A stretch of 64,000 nt of DNA. Origin: Agromyces cerinus. Its GTDB lineage: Bacteria; Actinomycetota; Actinomycetes; Actinomycetales; Microbacteriaceae. The stretch covers positions 2,914,001 through 2,978,000 of the forward strand of contig NZ_JAFBCT010000001.1 in assembly GCF_016907835.1 (NCBI RefSeq), read 5' to 3'. The position numbers and the translations under genes are program-made. The notes under the pieces are model-generated. The model worked only from the letters and a program-made list of their open reading frames with translations. It was not told the DNA's origin and did not search any database. This document shows, piece by piece, positions 7,570 to 17,747 of this stretch (position 1 is its first letter; each line of letters starts with the position of its first letter).

Positions 7570-8700
7570 TCAGCTCTCGCGCTCGACGACCGTCTCTGCG
7601 AATCGTGTGAGCGCCTTCTTCACACTGCCCTCGGGCAGCGGCGCGAGGGCGGCGACCGCCTCGCGCGCCCAACTGTGGGCCTCAGCGAGCGTAGCGCGCG
7701 TAGCTTCGTGTTCCCGAAGTTCGGCGACGATCGCGTCGATCGTCTCCTTCGAGGGCACGATGCGCGAGGCCATGGTGTTCGTGTCGATCGGGTCGGCGGC
7801 GGCCGCCGGGACGGTGGCGATGACCACGTCGCGTTCGATGCGCTCGAGCAGGGCAGCGGATGCCGCGTCGCTGCGGGCCTGCTCGGCGAGCCGGAGCATC
7901 GGCAGCGTCACGACGCCCGCGCGCAGGTCGGTGCCGGGCACCTTGCCGGTCTCTGCCGGCTGCGGCGAGAGGTCGATGACGTCGTCGACGAGCTGGAACG
8001 CCACGCCGATCTTCTCGCCGAACTCGATGATGGGGGCTTCGTAGCCCGGGTCGGCGCCCGAGAAGATGATGCCCGACTGCGCGGCGGCGGCGATGAGCGA
8101 ACCGGTCTTGTCGGCGAGCACCTGGATGTAGTGCGCGATGGGGTCGTCGCCCGGCTGCGGGCCGACGGTCTCGTGCAGCTGGCCGAGCACGAGCCGCTCG
8201 AAGGTGCGCGCCTGCATGCGGATCGCCCCCTCGCCGAGGCCGGCCATGAGCTGGCTGGCGCGGGCGAAGAGCAGGTCGCCGGTGAGGATGGCGACGGAGT
8301 TGCCCCACACCGCCTGCGCGCTGGGCACGCCGCGGCGCCGGTCGGCGTCGTCCATGACGTCGTCGTGGTACAGGCTCGCGAGGTGCGTGATCTCGATGGC
8401 CTCGGCCGCCGTGACGACGTCGTCGGTCACCCCGGCGCCGAGCTGCGCGGTGAGCAGCGTCAGCATGGGGCGCACGCGCTTGCCACCCGCCTGGAGCAGG
8501 TAGCGCGTCGAGACGTCGGCGATGGTGTCGGCGAAGCGCACCTCTTCGAGGAGGCCTGCTTCGACGCGATCGAGCCCTGCGTCGATGGCCTTCACCATGG
8601 CCTTGTCGGCCGAGGTCGCGAAGACGCGCTCGCTGAGGCCGAGATTGGCGGCGAGCGATGAGCCTCGACGGGCGACCGGGTGACTCGGTTTCACGCTCAC
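7570..8700 (-). CDS. Polyprenyl diphosphate synthase for the menaquinone side chain
   Basis: 376-residue trans-prenyltransferase. It carries GGKRVRP at 72-78, the first aspartate-rich motif DDVMDDADRRRG starting near residue 113 and the second, DDVID, near 239, which bind the Mg-diphosphate of allylic substrate and IPP. The product is probably the C35-C55 prenyl tail joined to the naphthoquinone by MenA; chain length cannot be read from the sequence. It is encoded between menG and fprA, typical of menaquinone producers. The start is GTG at 8700; the first about 25 residues are poorly conserved, so a later start is possible. A repeat-built hairpin separates it from menG. Confidence 0.88.
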   Translation of the reverse strand: MSVKPSHPVARRGSSLAANLGLSERVFATSADKAMVKAIDAGLDRVEAGLLEEVRFADTIADVSTRYLLQAGGKRVRPMLTLLTAQLGAGVTDDVVTAAEAIEITHLASLYHDDVMDDADRRRGVPSAQAVWGNSVAILTGDLLFARASQLMAGLGEGAIRMQARTFERLVLGQLHETVGPQPGDDPIAHYIQVLADKTGSLIAAAAQSGIIFSGADPGYEAPIIEFGEKIGVAFQLVDDVIDLSPQPAETGKVPGTDLRAGVVTLPMLRLAEQARSDAASAALLERIERDVVIATVPAAAADPIDTNTMASRIVPSKETIDAIVAELREHEATRATLAEAHSWAREAVAALAPLPEGSVKKALTRFAETVVERES

Positions 8701-8731
8701 TAGCCTATCGGGGTGCGAACGGGAGCTCGTT

Positions 8732-8802
8732 CTGCGGGTTGAGCTTGCCGAAACCCCACGAGTGGGTGGGCGGGCTCAGGTTTCGACGGGCTCAACCAGC
8801 AG
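8732..8802. repeat. Inverted pair of dispersed repeats (long hairpin)
   Basis: GGTTGAGCTTGCCGAAACC at about 8737-8755 and its near-complement GGTTTCGACGGGCTCAACC at about 8779-8797 form a 19-bp stem with a few mismatches and a roughly 23-nt loop. It sits between the menG stop and the start of the polyprenyl synthase gene on the minus strand, so it may attenuate or process that transcript. Confidence 0.7.
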
Positions 8803-8811
8803 CGGCTCGGC

Positions 8812-9522
8812 TCAGGCGGCAGCTGGCTTGGTCGCGCGGTGCAGGGCGACGACGCCGAGGGTGAGGTTGCGCCACGCGACATCCGTGTAGCCGACCTCGC
8901 GGATCCACGCCGCCAGGGTGCGCTGGTCGGGCCACGCGTTGATCGACTCGTTCAGGTAGTCGTAGGCCGTGTCGTTCGAGCTCGAGAGCTTCACGAGCGG
9001 CGGCATGACGTAGCGCTGGTAGACGCCGTACCCGGTACGCACGAGCGGTGCGGGCGGGGTCGAGAACTCGCAGATGACGAGCCGGCCACCGGGCTTGGTG
9101 ACACGGAAGAACTCGGCGAGCGCCTTCTTGGGCTCGTTGACGTTGCGCAGGCCGAACGAGATCGTGACGGCGTCGAACTCGTCGTCGGCGAACGGCAGTT
9201 TCGTGGCGTCGGCCTCGACGAACACGAGGTTCTGCACGCCGGCCTGGCGGCGGCGGCCGACCTCGATCATGCCGGGCGAGAAGTCGGCGGCGACGACGGA
9301 TGCCCCGGACTTCGCGAGACTCGCACTCGAGGTGCCGGTGCCGGCCGCGACGTCGAGGATGCGCTGCCCCGGCTTCGGGTCGACGGCGCGGGTCGTGGCG
9401 ACGCGCCAGAGCGGGGCGTTGCCCACCGAGAGCACGTTGTTGGTGCGGTCGTAGCTCGCGGCGACGCGATCGAACATCGCCGACACCTGGTCGGGCTGCT
9501 TGCCGAGATCTGCGCGGGTCAT
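8812..9522 (-). CDS. menG: Demethylmenaquinone methyltransferase
   Basis: 236-residue SAM-dependent methyltransferase of the UbiE/MenG family, catalysing the last step of menaquinone synthesis (C-methylation of demethylmenaquinone). The SAM-binding DVAAGTGT motif is at residues 57-64, and the family signatures FDRVAASYDRTNNVLS (17-32) and FGLRNV (near 130) are present. ATG start at 9522. It is divergent from menF with only 41 bp between the start codons, so the two promoters must overlap. Downstream on the same strand are the prenyl synthase and fprA. Confidence 0.93.
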   Translation of the reverse strand: MTRADLGKQPDQVSAMFDRVAASYDRTNNVLSVGNAPLWRVATTRAVDPKPGQRILDVAAGTGTSSASLAKSGASVVAADFSPGMIEVGRRRQAGVQNLVFVEADATKLPFADDEFDAVTISFGLRNVNEPKKALAEFFRVTKPGGRLVICEFSTPPAPLVRTGYGVYQRYVMPPLVKLSSSNDTAYDYLNESINAWPDQRTLAAWIREVGYTDVAWRNLTLGVVALHRATKPAAA

Positions 9523-9563
9523 GCCTCGATCCTACGGCGCGCGGCCGGGCGTAGGCTGGGGCG

Positions 9564-10856
9564 GTGAGTCAGACGGATGACGCGGTGCAGGCCGCGAGTG
9601 CTCGGCTCGTCGTTCGCACCGTGGCCGTCGATGAGACGGAGCCGTTGATCCCGCGCGCCGATCCGCGGCATCCGCTCGTCTGGATGCGCCGCGGCGAGGG
9701 CATCGTGGGGCTCGGCGAGGTCGTACGCATCGAGACGACCGGCGCGGCGCGGGTCGAAGACGCCGCAGCTGCGTGGACCTCGCTCGCCGCACGCGCCGAG
9801 GTCGATGACCGGGTGGGACTGCCGGGCACGGGGCTCGTGGCGTTCGGCGCCTTCGCATTCGCCGACGAGTCCGAGGCGACGAGCGTGCTCATCGTGCCCG
9901 AGCTCGTCATGGGCCGGCGCGACGGTCGCGCCTGGGTCACGAGGATCTCGCTCGACCCGGTCGACGAGACGGATGCCTCCCCCGACGCCGCCGAAGCCGA
10001 GGTCGTGCTGCCCGAGCCCGCGCCGAAGCGGCAGGTGCCGCGCGTGGCGTTCACGCCGGGCTCGCTGCCGCCCGAGGCCTACGAGACGGCCGTCGCCGAG
10101 GCCGTGCGCCGCATCGACGCCGGCGAACTCGAGAAGGTGGTGCTCGCCCGCCAGCTCGTGGGCGAGCTGCATGAGGACGCCGGGCTGCGGGCGACGATCA
10201 ACCGGCTCGCCGAGGACTACCCCGACACCTGGGTCTTCGCCGTCGACGGGCTCATCGGCGCGAGCCCCGAGACGCTCGTGCGCGTCGACCACGGCACCGT
10301 CTCTGCACGTGTGCTCGCCGGCACGGCCTCGCGCGGCGCGGGCGAAGCCTCCGACCGCGAACGCGCCCTCGCCCTCGCGGCATCGGAGAAGGACCGCGCC
10401 GAGCACGCTCTCGCCGTCGAGAGCGCGGTGAAGCGGCTCGCCCCGCACACCGCCCGACTCGACACGAGCCCCGAGCCGTTCACCCTGCAACTGCCGAACC
10501 TCTGGCACCTCGCGACCGACCTCAAGGGCACCCTCGGCGACGGATCGAGTTCGCTCGACCTCGTGCGCGCCGTGCACCCGACGGCCGCCGTCGCGGGCAC
10601 GCCGCGCCGCATCGCGCTGCCCGCGATCGCCGAGCTCGAGGGCTTCGACCGCGGCCGCTATGCCGGCCCGGTGGGCTGGATCGACGGCGGCGGCGACGGC
10701 GAGTGGGCGATCGCGCTGCGCTGCGCGCAGGTCGACGCCGACGGCACCGTCACGGCATATGCCGGGTGCGGCATCGTGCACGACTCCGTACCGGCCGACG
10801 AGCTCGCCGAGACCGTCATGAAGTTCCGCCCGATCGTCGAGGCCTTCGGCGGCTGA
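9564..10856 (+). CDS. menF: Isochorismate synthase
   Basis: 430-residue chorismate-utilising enzyme converting chorismate to isochorismate, the entry to menaquinone synthesis. The C-terminal two thirds carry the conserved chorismate-binding features: ELEKVVLARQ near residue 190, GASPETLVRV near 232, LAGTASRG near 252 and HPTAAVAGTPR near 340. GTG start at 9564. It is divergent from menG and converges on ppk2, with a repeat-derived hairpin between them. The neighbouring menD points to menaquinone rather than siderophore synthesis. Confidence 0.9.
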   Translation: MSQTDDAVQAASARLVVRTVAVDETEPLIPRADPRHPLVWMRRGEGIVGLGEVVRIETTGAARVEDAAAAWTSLAARAEVDDRVGLPGTGLVAFGAFAFADESEATSVLIVPELVMGRRDGRAWVTRISLDPVDETDASPDAAEAEVVLPEPAPKRQVPRVAFTPGSLPPEAYETAVAEAVRRIDAGELEKVVLARQLVGELHEDAGLRATINRLAEDYPDTWVFAVDGLIGASPETLVRVDHGTVSARVLAGTASRGAGEASDRERALALAASEKDRAEHALAVESAVKRLAPHTARLDTSPEPFTLQLPNLWHLATDLKGTLGDGSSSLDLVRAVHPTAAVAGTPRRIALPAIAELEGFDRGRYAGPVGWIDGGGDGEWAIALRCAQVDADGTVTAYAGCGIVHDSVPADELAETVMKFRPIVEAFGG

Positions 10857-10865
10857 ACTGCCCCT

Positions 10866-10922
10866 GCTGCTGGTTGAGCCCGTCGAAACCTCTGCGGGTT
10901 CGACGGGCTCGACCCGCAGCAG
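10866..10922. terminator. Repeat-derived hairpin between convergent menF and ppk2
   Basis: Two copies of the dispersed repeat in opposite orientation: GGTTGAGCCCGTCGAA (about 10872-10887) and TTCGACGGGCTCGACC (about 10899-10914), flanked by CTGCTG and CAGCAG. They fall exactly between the two stop codons, so the pair could act as a bidirectional terminator. There is no T-run. Confidence 0.6.
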
Positions 10923-11780
10923 TCAGCTCGCGGCGAGCCGCGCCTGCTGCTCGGCGACGTCGTAGTCTGCCTTCGGCCACTCGAGCTGCATGGCCTCGAG
11001 CGCGTCGATCAGCAGGTGCTGCACGGCCAGCCGTGCGTACCACTTGCGGTCGGCGGGCACGACGAACCACGGGGCATCCGTCGTCGCCGTGCGTTCGAAG
11101 ACGAGCTGGTACGCCGCCGCGTAGTCGTCCCAGCGCAGCCGCTCGTCGACATCGCCGGGGTTGAACTTCCAGTGCTTGTCGGCGCGGGCGAGCCGCTCGG
11201 TGAGCCGCGCCTTCTGCTCGTCGCGCGAGATGTGCAGCATGACCTTGATGATCGTCGTGCCGGTGGCGGCGAGCTCGGCCTCGAACTCGTTGATCGCCTC
11301 GTAGCGCCGCTCGATCTCGTCAGGCGAGGCGAGCGAGCGCACCCGGCCGATGAGCACGTCTTCGTAGTGCGAGCGGTCGAAGACGCCGATCATGCCGGCA
11401 CCGGGCACCTGCTTGTGGATGCGCCAGAGGAAGTCGTGATCGAGCTCTTCCGGGGTGGGCTTCTTGAACGCGGCGAGCTGCACGCCCTGCGGGTCGACCG
11501 AACCCATGACGTGCTTGACGATGCCGCCCTTGCCCGCCGTGTCCATGGCCTGCAGCACGAGCAGGATGCGTCGCTCGTCGCCGCCCATGCGACTCATGGC
11601 GAAGAGCTGCTCCTGCAGCTCGGCGAGGATCTCGGCACCCTCGGCGAGCGCCTCCTGCCCGGCCGCCTTGTCGCCGTGGAACCCGGGGTTCTCGCGGGTG
11701 CCGGTCTTCGCGAGCTCGAACCCCTCGCCCACTCGCAGCAGATCGGCGGGGTCGGCGGTCCAGTACGTCTCGCGGCTCAT
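10923..11780 (-). CDS. ppk2: Polyphosphate kinase 2 family protein
   Basis: 285-residue PPK2-family kinase, which transfers phosphate between polyphosphate and nucleotides. Walker A AMDTAGKGG is at residues 78-86, Walker B-like FDRSHYEDVL at 134-143, and a lid Arg/Lys region (KARLTERLARADKHWKF) near 195-210. I chose the ATG at 11780 (MSRETYW) over an upstream in-frame start because the extra 12 residues lie in the spacer after menD. Which nucleotide it uses cannot be decided from the sequence. It sits between menF and menD, facing menF. Confidence 0.87.
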   Translation of the reverse strand: MSRETYWTADPADLLRVGEGFELAKTGTRENPGFHGDKAAGQEALAEGAEILAELQEQLFAMSRMGGDERRILLVLQAMDTAGKGGIVKHVMGSVDPQGVQLAAFKKPTPEELDHDFLWRIHKQVPGAGMIGVFDRSHYEDVLIGRVRSLASPDEIERRYEAINEFEAELAATGTTIIKVMLHISRDEQKARLTERLARADKHWKFNPGDVDERLRWDDYAAAYQLVFERTATTDAPWFVVPADRKWYARLAVQHLLIDALEAMQLEWPKADYDVAEQQARLAAS

Positions 11781-11819
11781 GCGTCCATCCTGCCCAGCGA
11801 GCGGATGCCGCGGCAAGCG

Positions 11820-13685
11820 TCAGCGCGGAAGCGGCACCTCGAGGATCGACGGCCCGTCGACCCGGGTGCCGAGCGCGTCGTGCAGCTCGGCGCGGGTGGC
11901 GGCCCGCGTGTACGACCAGCCGTAGGCGGCGGCGAGCGCCGTGAGATCGACGTGCTGCGGCGTGTACTGCACCCGGTCGAAGGCGTCGGCGGGTGCGGAT
12001 GCCGCAACCTCGAGCGAATCGAAGATGGTGCCCCCGCCGTCGTTGCCGACGATGAGCTGCACCCGCGGGCGCTGCTCGCCCTCGCCGAGCAGCATCGACC
12101 CGACGTCGTGCAGCAGGGTGAGGTCGCCGATGAGGGCGCGGGTCACGCCGCCCCTGGCCGTGTTCGCCGTCGACGCGACGACGGCCGCGGCATCCGCTTC
12201 CTCCGACGGCTCGCCCGACGTCGCCGCCGACGCCTCGCCCGGAAGCGCGCACTGGGTTGCGATCGCGATGCCGACGGCCGTCGCGACGGTGCCGTCGATG
12301 CCAGCGAGCCCGCGGTTGGCGTGCACGGGGATGCGGCGACCGGGCACCGCGCGGTCGGCATCCCTGATGAGTCGCGAGGCGCCGAAGAGGAGCCGGTCGT
12401 GCGGCCAGGTCGCCGACCAGACGGCGTCGACGAGCATGCGCCGGGTGACGGGTGCCCGCATCGCGGCGAGCTGGGCCTTCATGTACTCGCGCTGCGCCTC
12501 GTAGTCGGAGACGTGTCCGGTCTCGTCGATGCCGTCGCGCTGCAGCGGCGACGTCGGCAGCCCGGCCTCGACGAGCATGCGGCTCGCTCGCACCCAGCGG
12601 CCGACCCACGCACGTTCCTCGCTGCTCTGCGGGCGCGGTTCGGTGCGCACGGCGCGTTCGAACCGGGCGACACGGCGCCCGGGGTTGAACCACTCGATGC
12701 CCCACGGGGCCACGACGATCGTCTCCACGCCGTCGCGCTGCACGAGGGTGGGCACCTCGCGCGAGAGCGTCGGGTGGCCGAAGACCACGACCCGCTCGAT
12801 CTCGTCGCCGAAGCCCGGCTCGCCCAGCAGTTCGCGGTAGGCGACGACGAGGTTCGGCCCGAAGTGGGCGCCGCTCGAGACCTCGGCGATGAGCGGCCAG
12901 CCGCCGTCACGTGCGAACTGCTCGGCGCCGGCGCCTGCTCCGGCGCCGGCCACGACGATCGTGCGCGGACCGGCCGCGATGAGCGCGGGCGCCGCTGCCC
13001 CGTCGACGATCGCCGGTGCCGGCACGTCGGGCAGGCCGGCGGCATCGACCGCAGCAGACGACACCAGCGGCGAATCGGCCGGGATCGCCGCGGACAGCGG
13101 CTCCCGCAACTGCAGGTTGAGGTGCACCGGGCCGGGGCCGGGGTGCGGCACCGGCCGCCCGCCGGCGTCGCGGCCGAGGGCGGCGGCGACGGCCTCGCGG
13201 GCGAGGCGCGCCGCGGCATCCGCTTCACCGGCTGCCCCCTCTGGAGCCACGACGTCGCGCTCGAGCCGCACCGCGCCGGCGAAGATGCCGGGTTGCATGG
13301 TCGTCTGGTTCGAGCGGATGCCGCGCAGCTCCGCCGGCCGGTCGGCCGTGAGCACGATCAGCGGCACGCCGGAGTGGTGCGCCTCGAGCACCGCGGGATG
13401 CAGGTTCGCCACCGCCGTGCCGGACGTCGTGATGATCGGCACCGGCCGACCCGACTCGACGGCGAGACCGAGGGCGAGGAATGCGGCGCCGCGCTCGTCG
13501 ATGCGCACGTGCAGGCGCACGGCACCGGCCCGTTCGAGCTCGGCGGCGGCGAGCGCGAGCGCCTGCGACCGTGAGCCGGGGGCCACGACGAGGTCGACGA
13601 CGCCCTCGCGCACGAACGCCGCGAGCAGCGCCAGCGCGCTGTCGCTCGCGGGGCTCGCTGAGGTTCGGCGGTCGGGCTCAGCCAT
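11820..13685 (-). CDS. menD: MenD, SEPHCHC synthase
   Basis: 621-residue thiamine-diphosphate enzyme that adds succinic semialdehyde-ThDP to isochorismate. Visible features are the N-terminal VAPGSRSQ substrate loop, IDERGAAFLALG with the ThDP-activating Glu near residue 70, TTSGTAVANLHPAV near 95-110, and the C-terminal metal/ThDP motif VGNDGGGTIF. It is somewhat longer than typical (about 550-580), with Ala-rich insertions near residues 200-260 and 490-510. The start ATG at 13685 overlaps the previous gene by 8 nt; an in-frame start 27 nt earlier is also possible. Confidence 0.9.
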   Translation of the reverse strand: MAEPDRRTSASPASDSALALLAAFVREGVVDLVVAPGSRSQALALAAAELERAGAVRLHVRIDERGAAFLALGLAVESGRPVPIITTSGTAVANLHPAVLEAHHSGVPLIVLTADRPAELRGIRSNQTTMQPGIFAGAVRLERDVVAPEGAAGEADAAARLAREAVAAALGRDAGGRPVPHPGPGPVHLNLQLREPLSAAIPADSPLVSSAAVDAAGLPDVPAPAIVDGAAAPALIAAGPRTIVVAGAGAGAGAEQFARDGGWPLIAEVSSGAHFGPNLVVAYRELLGEPGFGDEIERVVVFGHPTLSREVPTLVQRDGVETIVVAPWGIEWFNPGRRVARFERAVRTEPRPQSSEERAWVGRWVRASRMLVEAGLPTSPLQRDGIDETGHVSDYEAQREYMKAQLAAMRAPVTRRMLVDAVWSATWPHDRLLFGASRLIRDADRAVPGRRIPVHANRGLAGIDGTVATAVGIAIATQCALPGEASAATSGEPSEEADAAAVVASTANTARGGVTRALIGDLTLLHDVGSMLLGEGEQRPRVQLIVGNDGGGTIFDSLEVAASAPADAFDRVQYTPQHVDLTALAAAYGWSYTRAATRAELHDALGTRVDGPSILEVPLPR

Positions 13686-14118
13686 TCGGGCGGCCGGACG
13701 GACCGGACTCACCCGGCGTCTCGGGGGTGTCGGGTCGTTTGCGCTCGGTGCCGGCGGTGCCGTCGGGCTGCCCGCCGTCGCCGGACGGGCCGTCGCCGTC
13801 GAGGTCGGCGAGCTCCTGCTCCATGCGGCGGATGCGCTCGGCCTGCTCGGCCTCGGTGCCGAGTCGGCGCAGGAAGTCGGCGTCGTCGTCGGGAGCGACG
13901 GTGCGAGTGCGCCCGCCGCCCGACGAGCGCCCGGCCCGGCCCCGCCCGATGATGAACCAGAGCAGCCCGCCGATGATCGGCACGAAGACGATGACGACGA
14001 TCCACCAGCCGCGGCTCAGCCCGCGGACCCGTGAACGGTCGAAGAAGGCGCAGTCGGCGACGGCGTAGATCGAAAAGACCACCGCGGCAACGATGAGCAC
14101 CACGTACAACCGCACCAT
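13678..14118 (-). CDS. PLDc_N-domain small membrane protein
   Basis: 146-residue protein with two N-terminal transmembrane helices (about 4-24 and 38-58) framing the PLDc_N (phospholipase-D nuclease N-terminal) signature, including FDRSRVRGLSRGWWIVVI and GGLLWFIIGRGR, followed by a charged tail with a short helical stretch (DFLRRLGTEAEQAERIRRME) and a disordered Gly/Asp/Pro-rich end. No catalytic domain is attached. Such genes are common beside menaquinone and cytochrome c genes in actinobacteria. Its 3' end overlaps menD by 8 nt, suggesting coupled translation. Function unknown. Confidence 0.8.
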   Translation of the reverse strand: MVRLYVVLIVAAVVFSIYAVADCAFFDRSRVRGLSRGWWIVVIVFVPIIGGLLWFIIGRGRAGRSSGGGRTRTVAPDDDADFLRRLGTEAEQAERIRRMEQELADLDGDGPSGDGGQPDGTAGTERKRPDTPETPGESGPSGRPNG

Positions 14119-14191
14119 GGCCCCAGTCTAGGCGCGCTCGGCGCCTCTCCGGCTGTGAGTGCGTTCAGCCGCGCCGACCTAGACTGATCGG

Positions 14192-14467
14192 GTGAAATCC
14201 GTGCCCGTCTGGATCTGGTACACCGCGCTGCGGGTGCTGCTGTTCGCCGTTCCGCTCGCGGTGCTCCTCATCGCGGGTGTCAACGTCTGGGTCTCGACCG
14301 CGATCGCCGCGCTGTTCGGGCTGAGCGCGTCGCTCATCTTCCTGCGCCGGGCACGCGAGGCGATGTCGAGCGACCTCTACGCCGCCCGCCACCGCGAGAC
14401 GCCGGTCGTGCACGAAGACGCCGAGGCCGAAGACGCCGCGATCGAACACGGCGCCGACGAGCGCTGA
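14192..14467 (+). CDS. DUF4229 domain small membrane protein
   Basis: 91-residue protein with two transmembrane segments (about 10-30 and 33-52), the RRAREAMSSDLYAARHR segment typical of DUF4229, and a highly acidic tail. GTG start at 14192. It is divergent from the PLDc_N gene and convergent with menA. This family is regularly found next to menA in actinobacteria; no biochemical role is known to me. The pair of small membrane proteins around menD and menA may help assemble membrane-bound menaquinone enzymes, which is only inference. Confidence 0.78.
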   Translation: MKSVPVWIWYTALRVLLFAVPLAVLLIAGVNVWVSTAIAALFGLSASLIFLRRAREAMSSDLYAARHRETPVVHEDAEAEDAAIEHGADER

Positions 14468-14503
14468 CGAGCGCAGACGCCCGCTGCGTTCGTGCGCGTT
14501 CGA

Positions 14504-15511
14504 TCAGAGCGCGAACGCCAGCCCGAGTCCGATGCCGTAGACGAGCGCCGTGAGGCTCGCGAGCTGCAGCGCGATGATCAGCTCCCGCGGGGTCTTCGCC
14601 GTGAGCACGATCAGGCACGCCGGCAGCGCCGCGAGCAGCGCGAACATGACGAGCCATGCCGCAGGGTAGAACAGCGCGAAGAACACGGCGATCGCGAACG
14701 GCACGAGCATGAAGACCGCGAACAGGATGCGTCCCGCGAGCGGGCCGACGAGCACCGCGAGGGTGCGCTTGCCCGCGACCTTGTCCTGTGCCACGTCGCG
14801 CAGGTTGTTGGCCATGAGCACCGCGCAGGCGATGAAGCCCACGCCGACGCCGCCGAGCCACGCCTCCAGGTTGACGGTGAGCGCCTGCACGAACGCGGAA
14901 CCCGCGGTCGCGACGAGACCGAAGAAGACGAAGACGAAAAGCTCGCCGAGGCCGTAGTAGCCGTAGGGGTGCTTGCCGCCGGTGTAGAACCAGGCGGCGA
15001 CGATCGCGACCGCGCCGACGGCGAGCAGCCACCACTGCCCCGTCACGATCGTGAGCGCGAGTCCGGCGAGCGCGGCGAGGGCGAAGAAGCTCAGCGCGAC
15101 GGCGAGCACCTGCTTGGGCTTGGCGACCCCCGAGCCGGTGAGACGGGCCGGCCCCACCCGGTGCTCGTCGGTGCCGCGCACGCCGTCGGAGTAGTCGTTG
15201 GCGTAGTTGACGCCGATCTGCAGTGCGAGCGCGACCACGAGGGCGAGCAGTGCTCGCGCGGGGTGCCACGGACCGTCGGCGATCGCGACGACGCCCGCAC
15301 CCGTGCCGAGGGCGACCGGTGCGATGGCCAGCGGCAGGGTGCGCAGCCTCGCGCCCGAGACCCAGTCGGCTGCCGTGGCGCGATCGGGCGTGCCGGGCTT
15401 CGCGCCGGTGCTGCGGGCGGCCTTCGCGGGGTTGCCGCTGCGGGCCGGCGTGCGGGACTTTCCGGCGAGGTCGGCGGCGGGGTTCAGGCGTTGGGGTTTC
15501 GGGCGGGCCAC
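14504..15511 (-). CDS. menA: 1,4-dihydroxy-2-naphthoate polyprenyltransferase
   Basis: 335-residue membrane prenyltransferase of the UbiA family, joining the polyprenyl tail to 1,4-dihydroxy-2-naphthoate. The first Asp-rich motif is NYANDYSDGVRGTD near residues 100-115 and the second lies in the NNLRDVAQDK region near 210; about eight hydrophobic helices follow. The N-terminal 40 residues are basic and low in complexity (Lys/Pro/Ala-rich), longer than in most homologues. The start is GTG at 15511; a later start after this leader cannot be excluded. It is 9 bp downstream of menE on the same strand, so the two are co-transcribed. Confidence 0.9.
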   Translation of the reverse strand: MARPKPQRLNPAADLAGKSRTPARSGNPAKAARSTGAKPGTPDRATAADWVSGARLRTLPLAIAPVALGTGAGVVAIADGPWHPARALLALVVALALQIGVNYANDYSDGVRGTDEHRVGPARLTGSGVAKPKQVLAVALSFFALAALAGLALTIVTGQWWLLAVGAVAIVAAWFYTGGKHPYGYYGLGELFVFVFFGLVATAGSAFVQALTVNLEAWLGGVGVGFIACAVLMANNLRDVAQDKVAGKRTLAVLVGPLAGRILFAVFMLVPFAIAVFFALFYPAAWLVMFALLAALPACLIVLTAKTPRELIIALQLASLTALVYGIGLGLAFAL

Positions 15512-15520
15512 ACGAACATG

Positions 15521-16744
15521 CTAGTTCGCGCGCCCCTCTGGAACCTCGGTGTTCCCCGACCCCGCCGATTCGGCGAACAGCCGCACGAGGCGCCGCCGGT
15601 CGGGCTTGCCCGAGGCGAGCTGCGGCAGCGCGTCGAGTCGCAGCAGCCGCACGGGGCGGGCTGCGGGCGCGAGCCCCGCGGCATCCGTCGCCGTCGCCAG
15701 TTCCGCAAGCGTCGCGGATGTCTCGGCCGTCGCCACCGCGACCGCGGGCCGCTGCCCCCACTCGGCGTCGTCGACCGCGACGACGACGGCCTCGGCGAAC
15801 CCCGGAAGGGCGCGGATCGCCCGCTCGACCTCGCCGAGCGCGACCTTCACGCCGCCCGAGATGATGACGTCGTCGGCGCGGCCCGAGATGCGGAGTCGTC
15901 CGAGACCGTGGTCGGCGGGGGCGAGCTCGCCGAGGTCGCCCGTGCGGTACCAGCGGGTGCCGTCGGCGTCGGTGGTGAAGGCCTCGGCCGTGCGCCCGGG
16001 TTCGTCGAGGTATCCGCTCGCGAGCATCGGGCCGCTGAGCTGCACCTCGCCGCCGACGATGCGCACGGCCACGCCGGGAAGCGGTATGCCGTCGTAGACG
16101 CATCCCCCCGCGGTCTCGCTCGAGCCGTAGGTGCGGTGCACGCGGGCGCCGAGTTCGGCGGCACGCTCCACGAGGCCGGCGGGCGCCGCCTGCCCGCCGA
16201 GCAGGATCCGGTCGAACGAGCGAAGCGCCTCGGCCACAGCGGCATCGTCGGCGGCGGCGCTCACGAGCCGGGCGAGTTGCACGGGCACGAGCGAGGTGAA
16301 CCGCGCGCGTTCGGGGTCGAGCCGAGCGGATGCCGCGGCGAACGCCCGCGCATCGAAGTGCCCCGGCGGCAGCACGACGGGCTCGGTGCCCGCGACGATC
16401 GACCGCACGAGCACCTGCACCCCCGCGATGTAGGTCGCCGGCAGCGCCAGCAGCCACTGCCCGTGCTGCCCGCCGAAGAACTGCTCGGTCGCTCCTGCGC
16501 TCGCCCGCAGTGCCGACGCCGAGAGCATCACGCGCTTCGGGGCATCCGTCGACCCGCTCGTCTCGACGACGAGGGCGACGTCGTCGGGCACGAGACGATC
16601 GATCGGATGCTCCTGCAGTGCAGCCCCCGGCACCGGCAGCACGGCGAGCGCCGCCTCGTCGAAGAGCACGGCCTGCCGCAGCTGCGCGAGCAGCGCCGCA
16701 GTGTAGTCGGCCGCGACCCGGATGAGGGGTTTCACGTCGCCCAC
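15521..16744 (-). CDS. menE: o-Succinylbenzoate-CoA ligase
   Basis: 407-residue adenylate-forming enzyme of the AMP-binding family that activates o-succinylbenzoate to its CoA thioester. The P-loop VVETSGSTDAPKRV is at about residues 60-73, YGSSETAGG near 200, the YRTGDLGEL hinge motif near 265 and the C-terminal GGVKVALGEVE near 295. It is shorter than most acyl-CoA ligases but the usual size for actinobacterial MenE. Start GTG at 16744; a second in-frame GTG lies three codons later. It lies between menB and menA, giving the order menB-menE-menA. Confidence 0.88.
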   Translation of the reverse strand: MGDVKPLIRVAADYTAALLAQLRQAVLFDEAALAVLPVPGAALQEHPIDRLVPDDVALVVETSGSTDAPKRVMLSASALRASAGATEQFFGGQHGQWLLALPATYIAGVQVLVRSIVAGTEPVVLPPGHFDARAFAAASARLDPERARFTSLVPVQLARLVSAAADDAAVAEALRSFDRILLGGQAAPAGLVERAAELGARVHRTYGSSETAGGCVYDGIPLPGVAVRIVGGEVQLSGPMLASGYLDEPGRTAEAFTTDADGTRWYRTGDLGELAPADHGLGRLRISGRADDVIISGGVKVALGEVERAIRALPGFAEAVVVAVDDAEWGQRPAVAVATAETSATLAELATATDAAGLAPAARPVRLLRLDALPQLASGKPDRRRLVRLFAESAGSGNTEVPEGRAN

Positions 16745-16778
16745 GTAACCCGTTCGAACCGGTGAGCTGTAACCGGCA

Positions 16779-17699
<921 letters not shown>

Positions 17700-17747
17700 G
17701 CCCCCAAGCCTATTCCGCGGGTCTGCGCCACGCGGCCTGCCGGCCCG

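Noticed and set aside
11016..13574. 852-residue open frame on the plus strand across ppk2 and menD
   Set aside because: Shadow of two conserved enzymes; no start context or domain.
14334..16457. 707-residue minus-strand frame across DUF4229, menA and menE
   Set aside because: Out-of-frame reading of the menA/menE strand with Arg-rich composition; the true frames carry all the conserved motifs.
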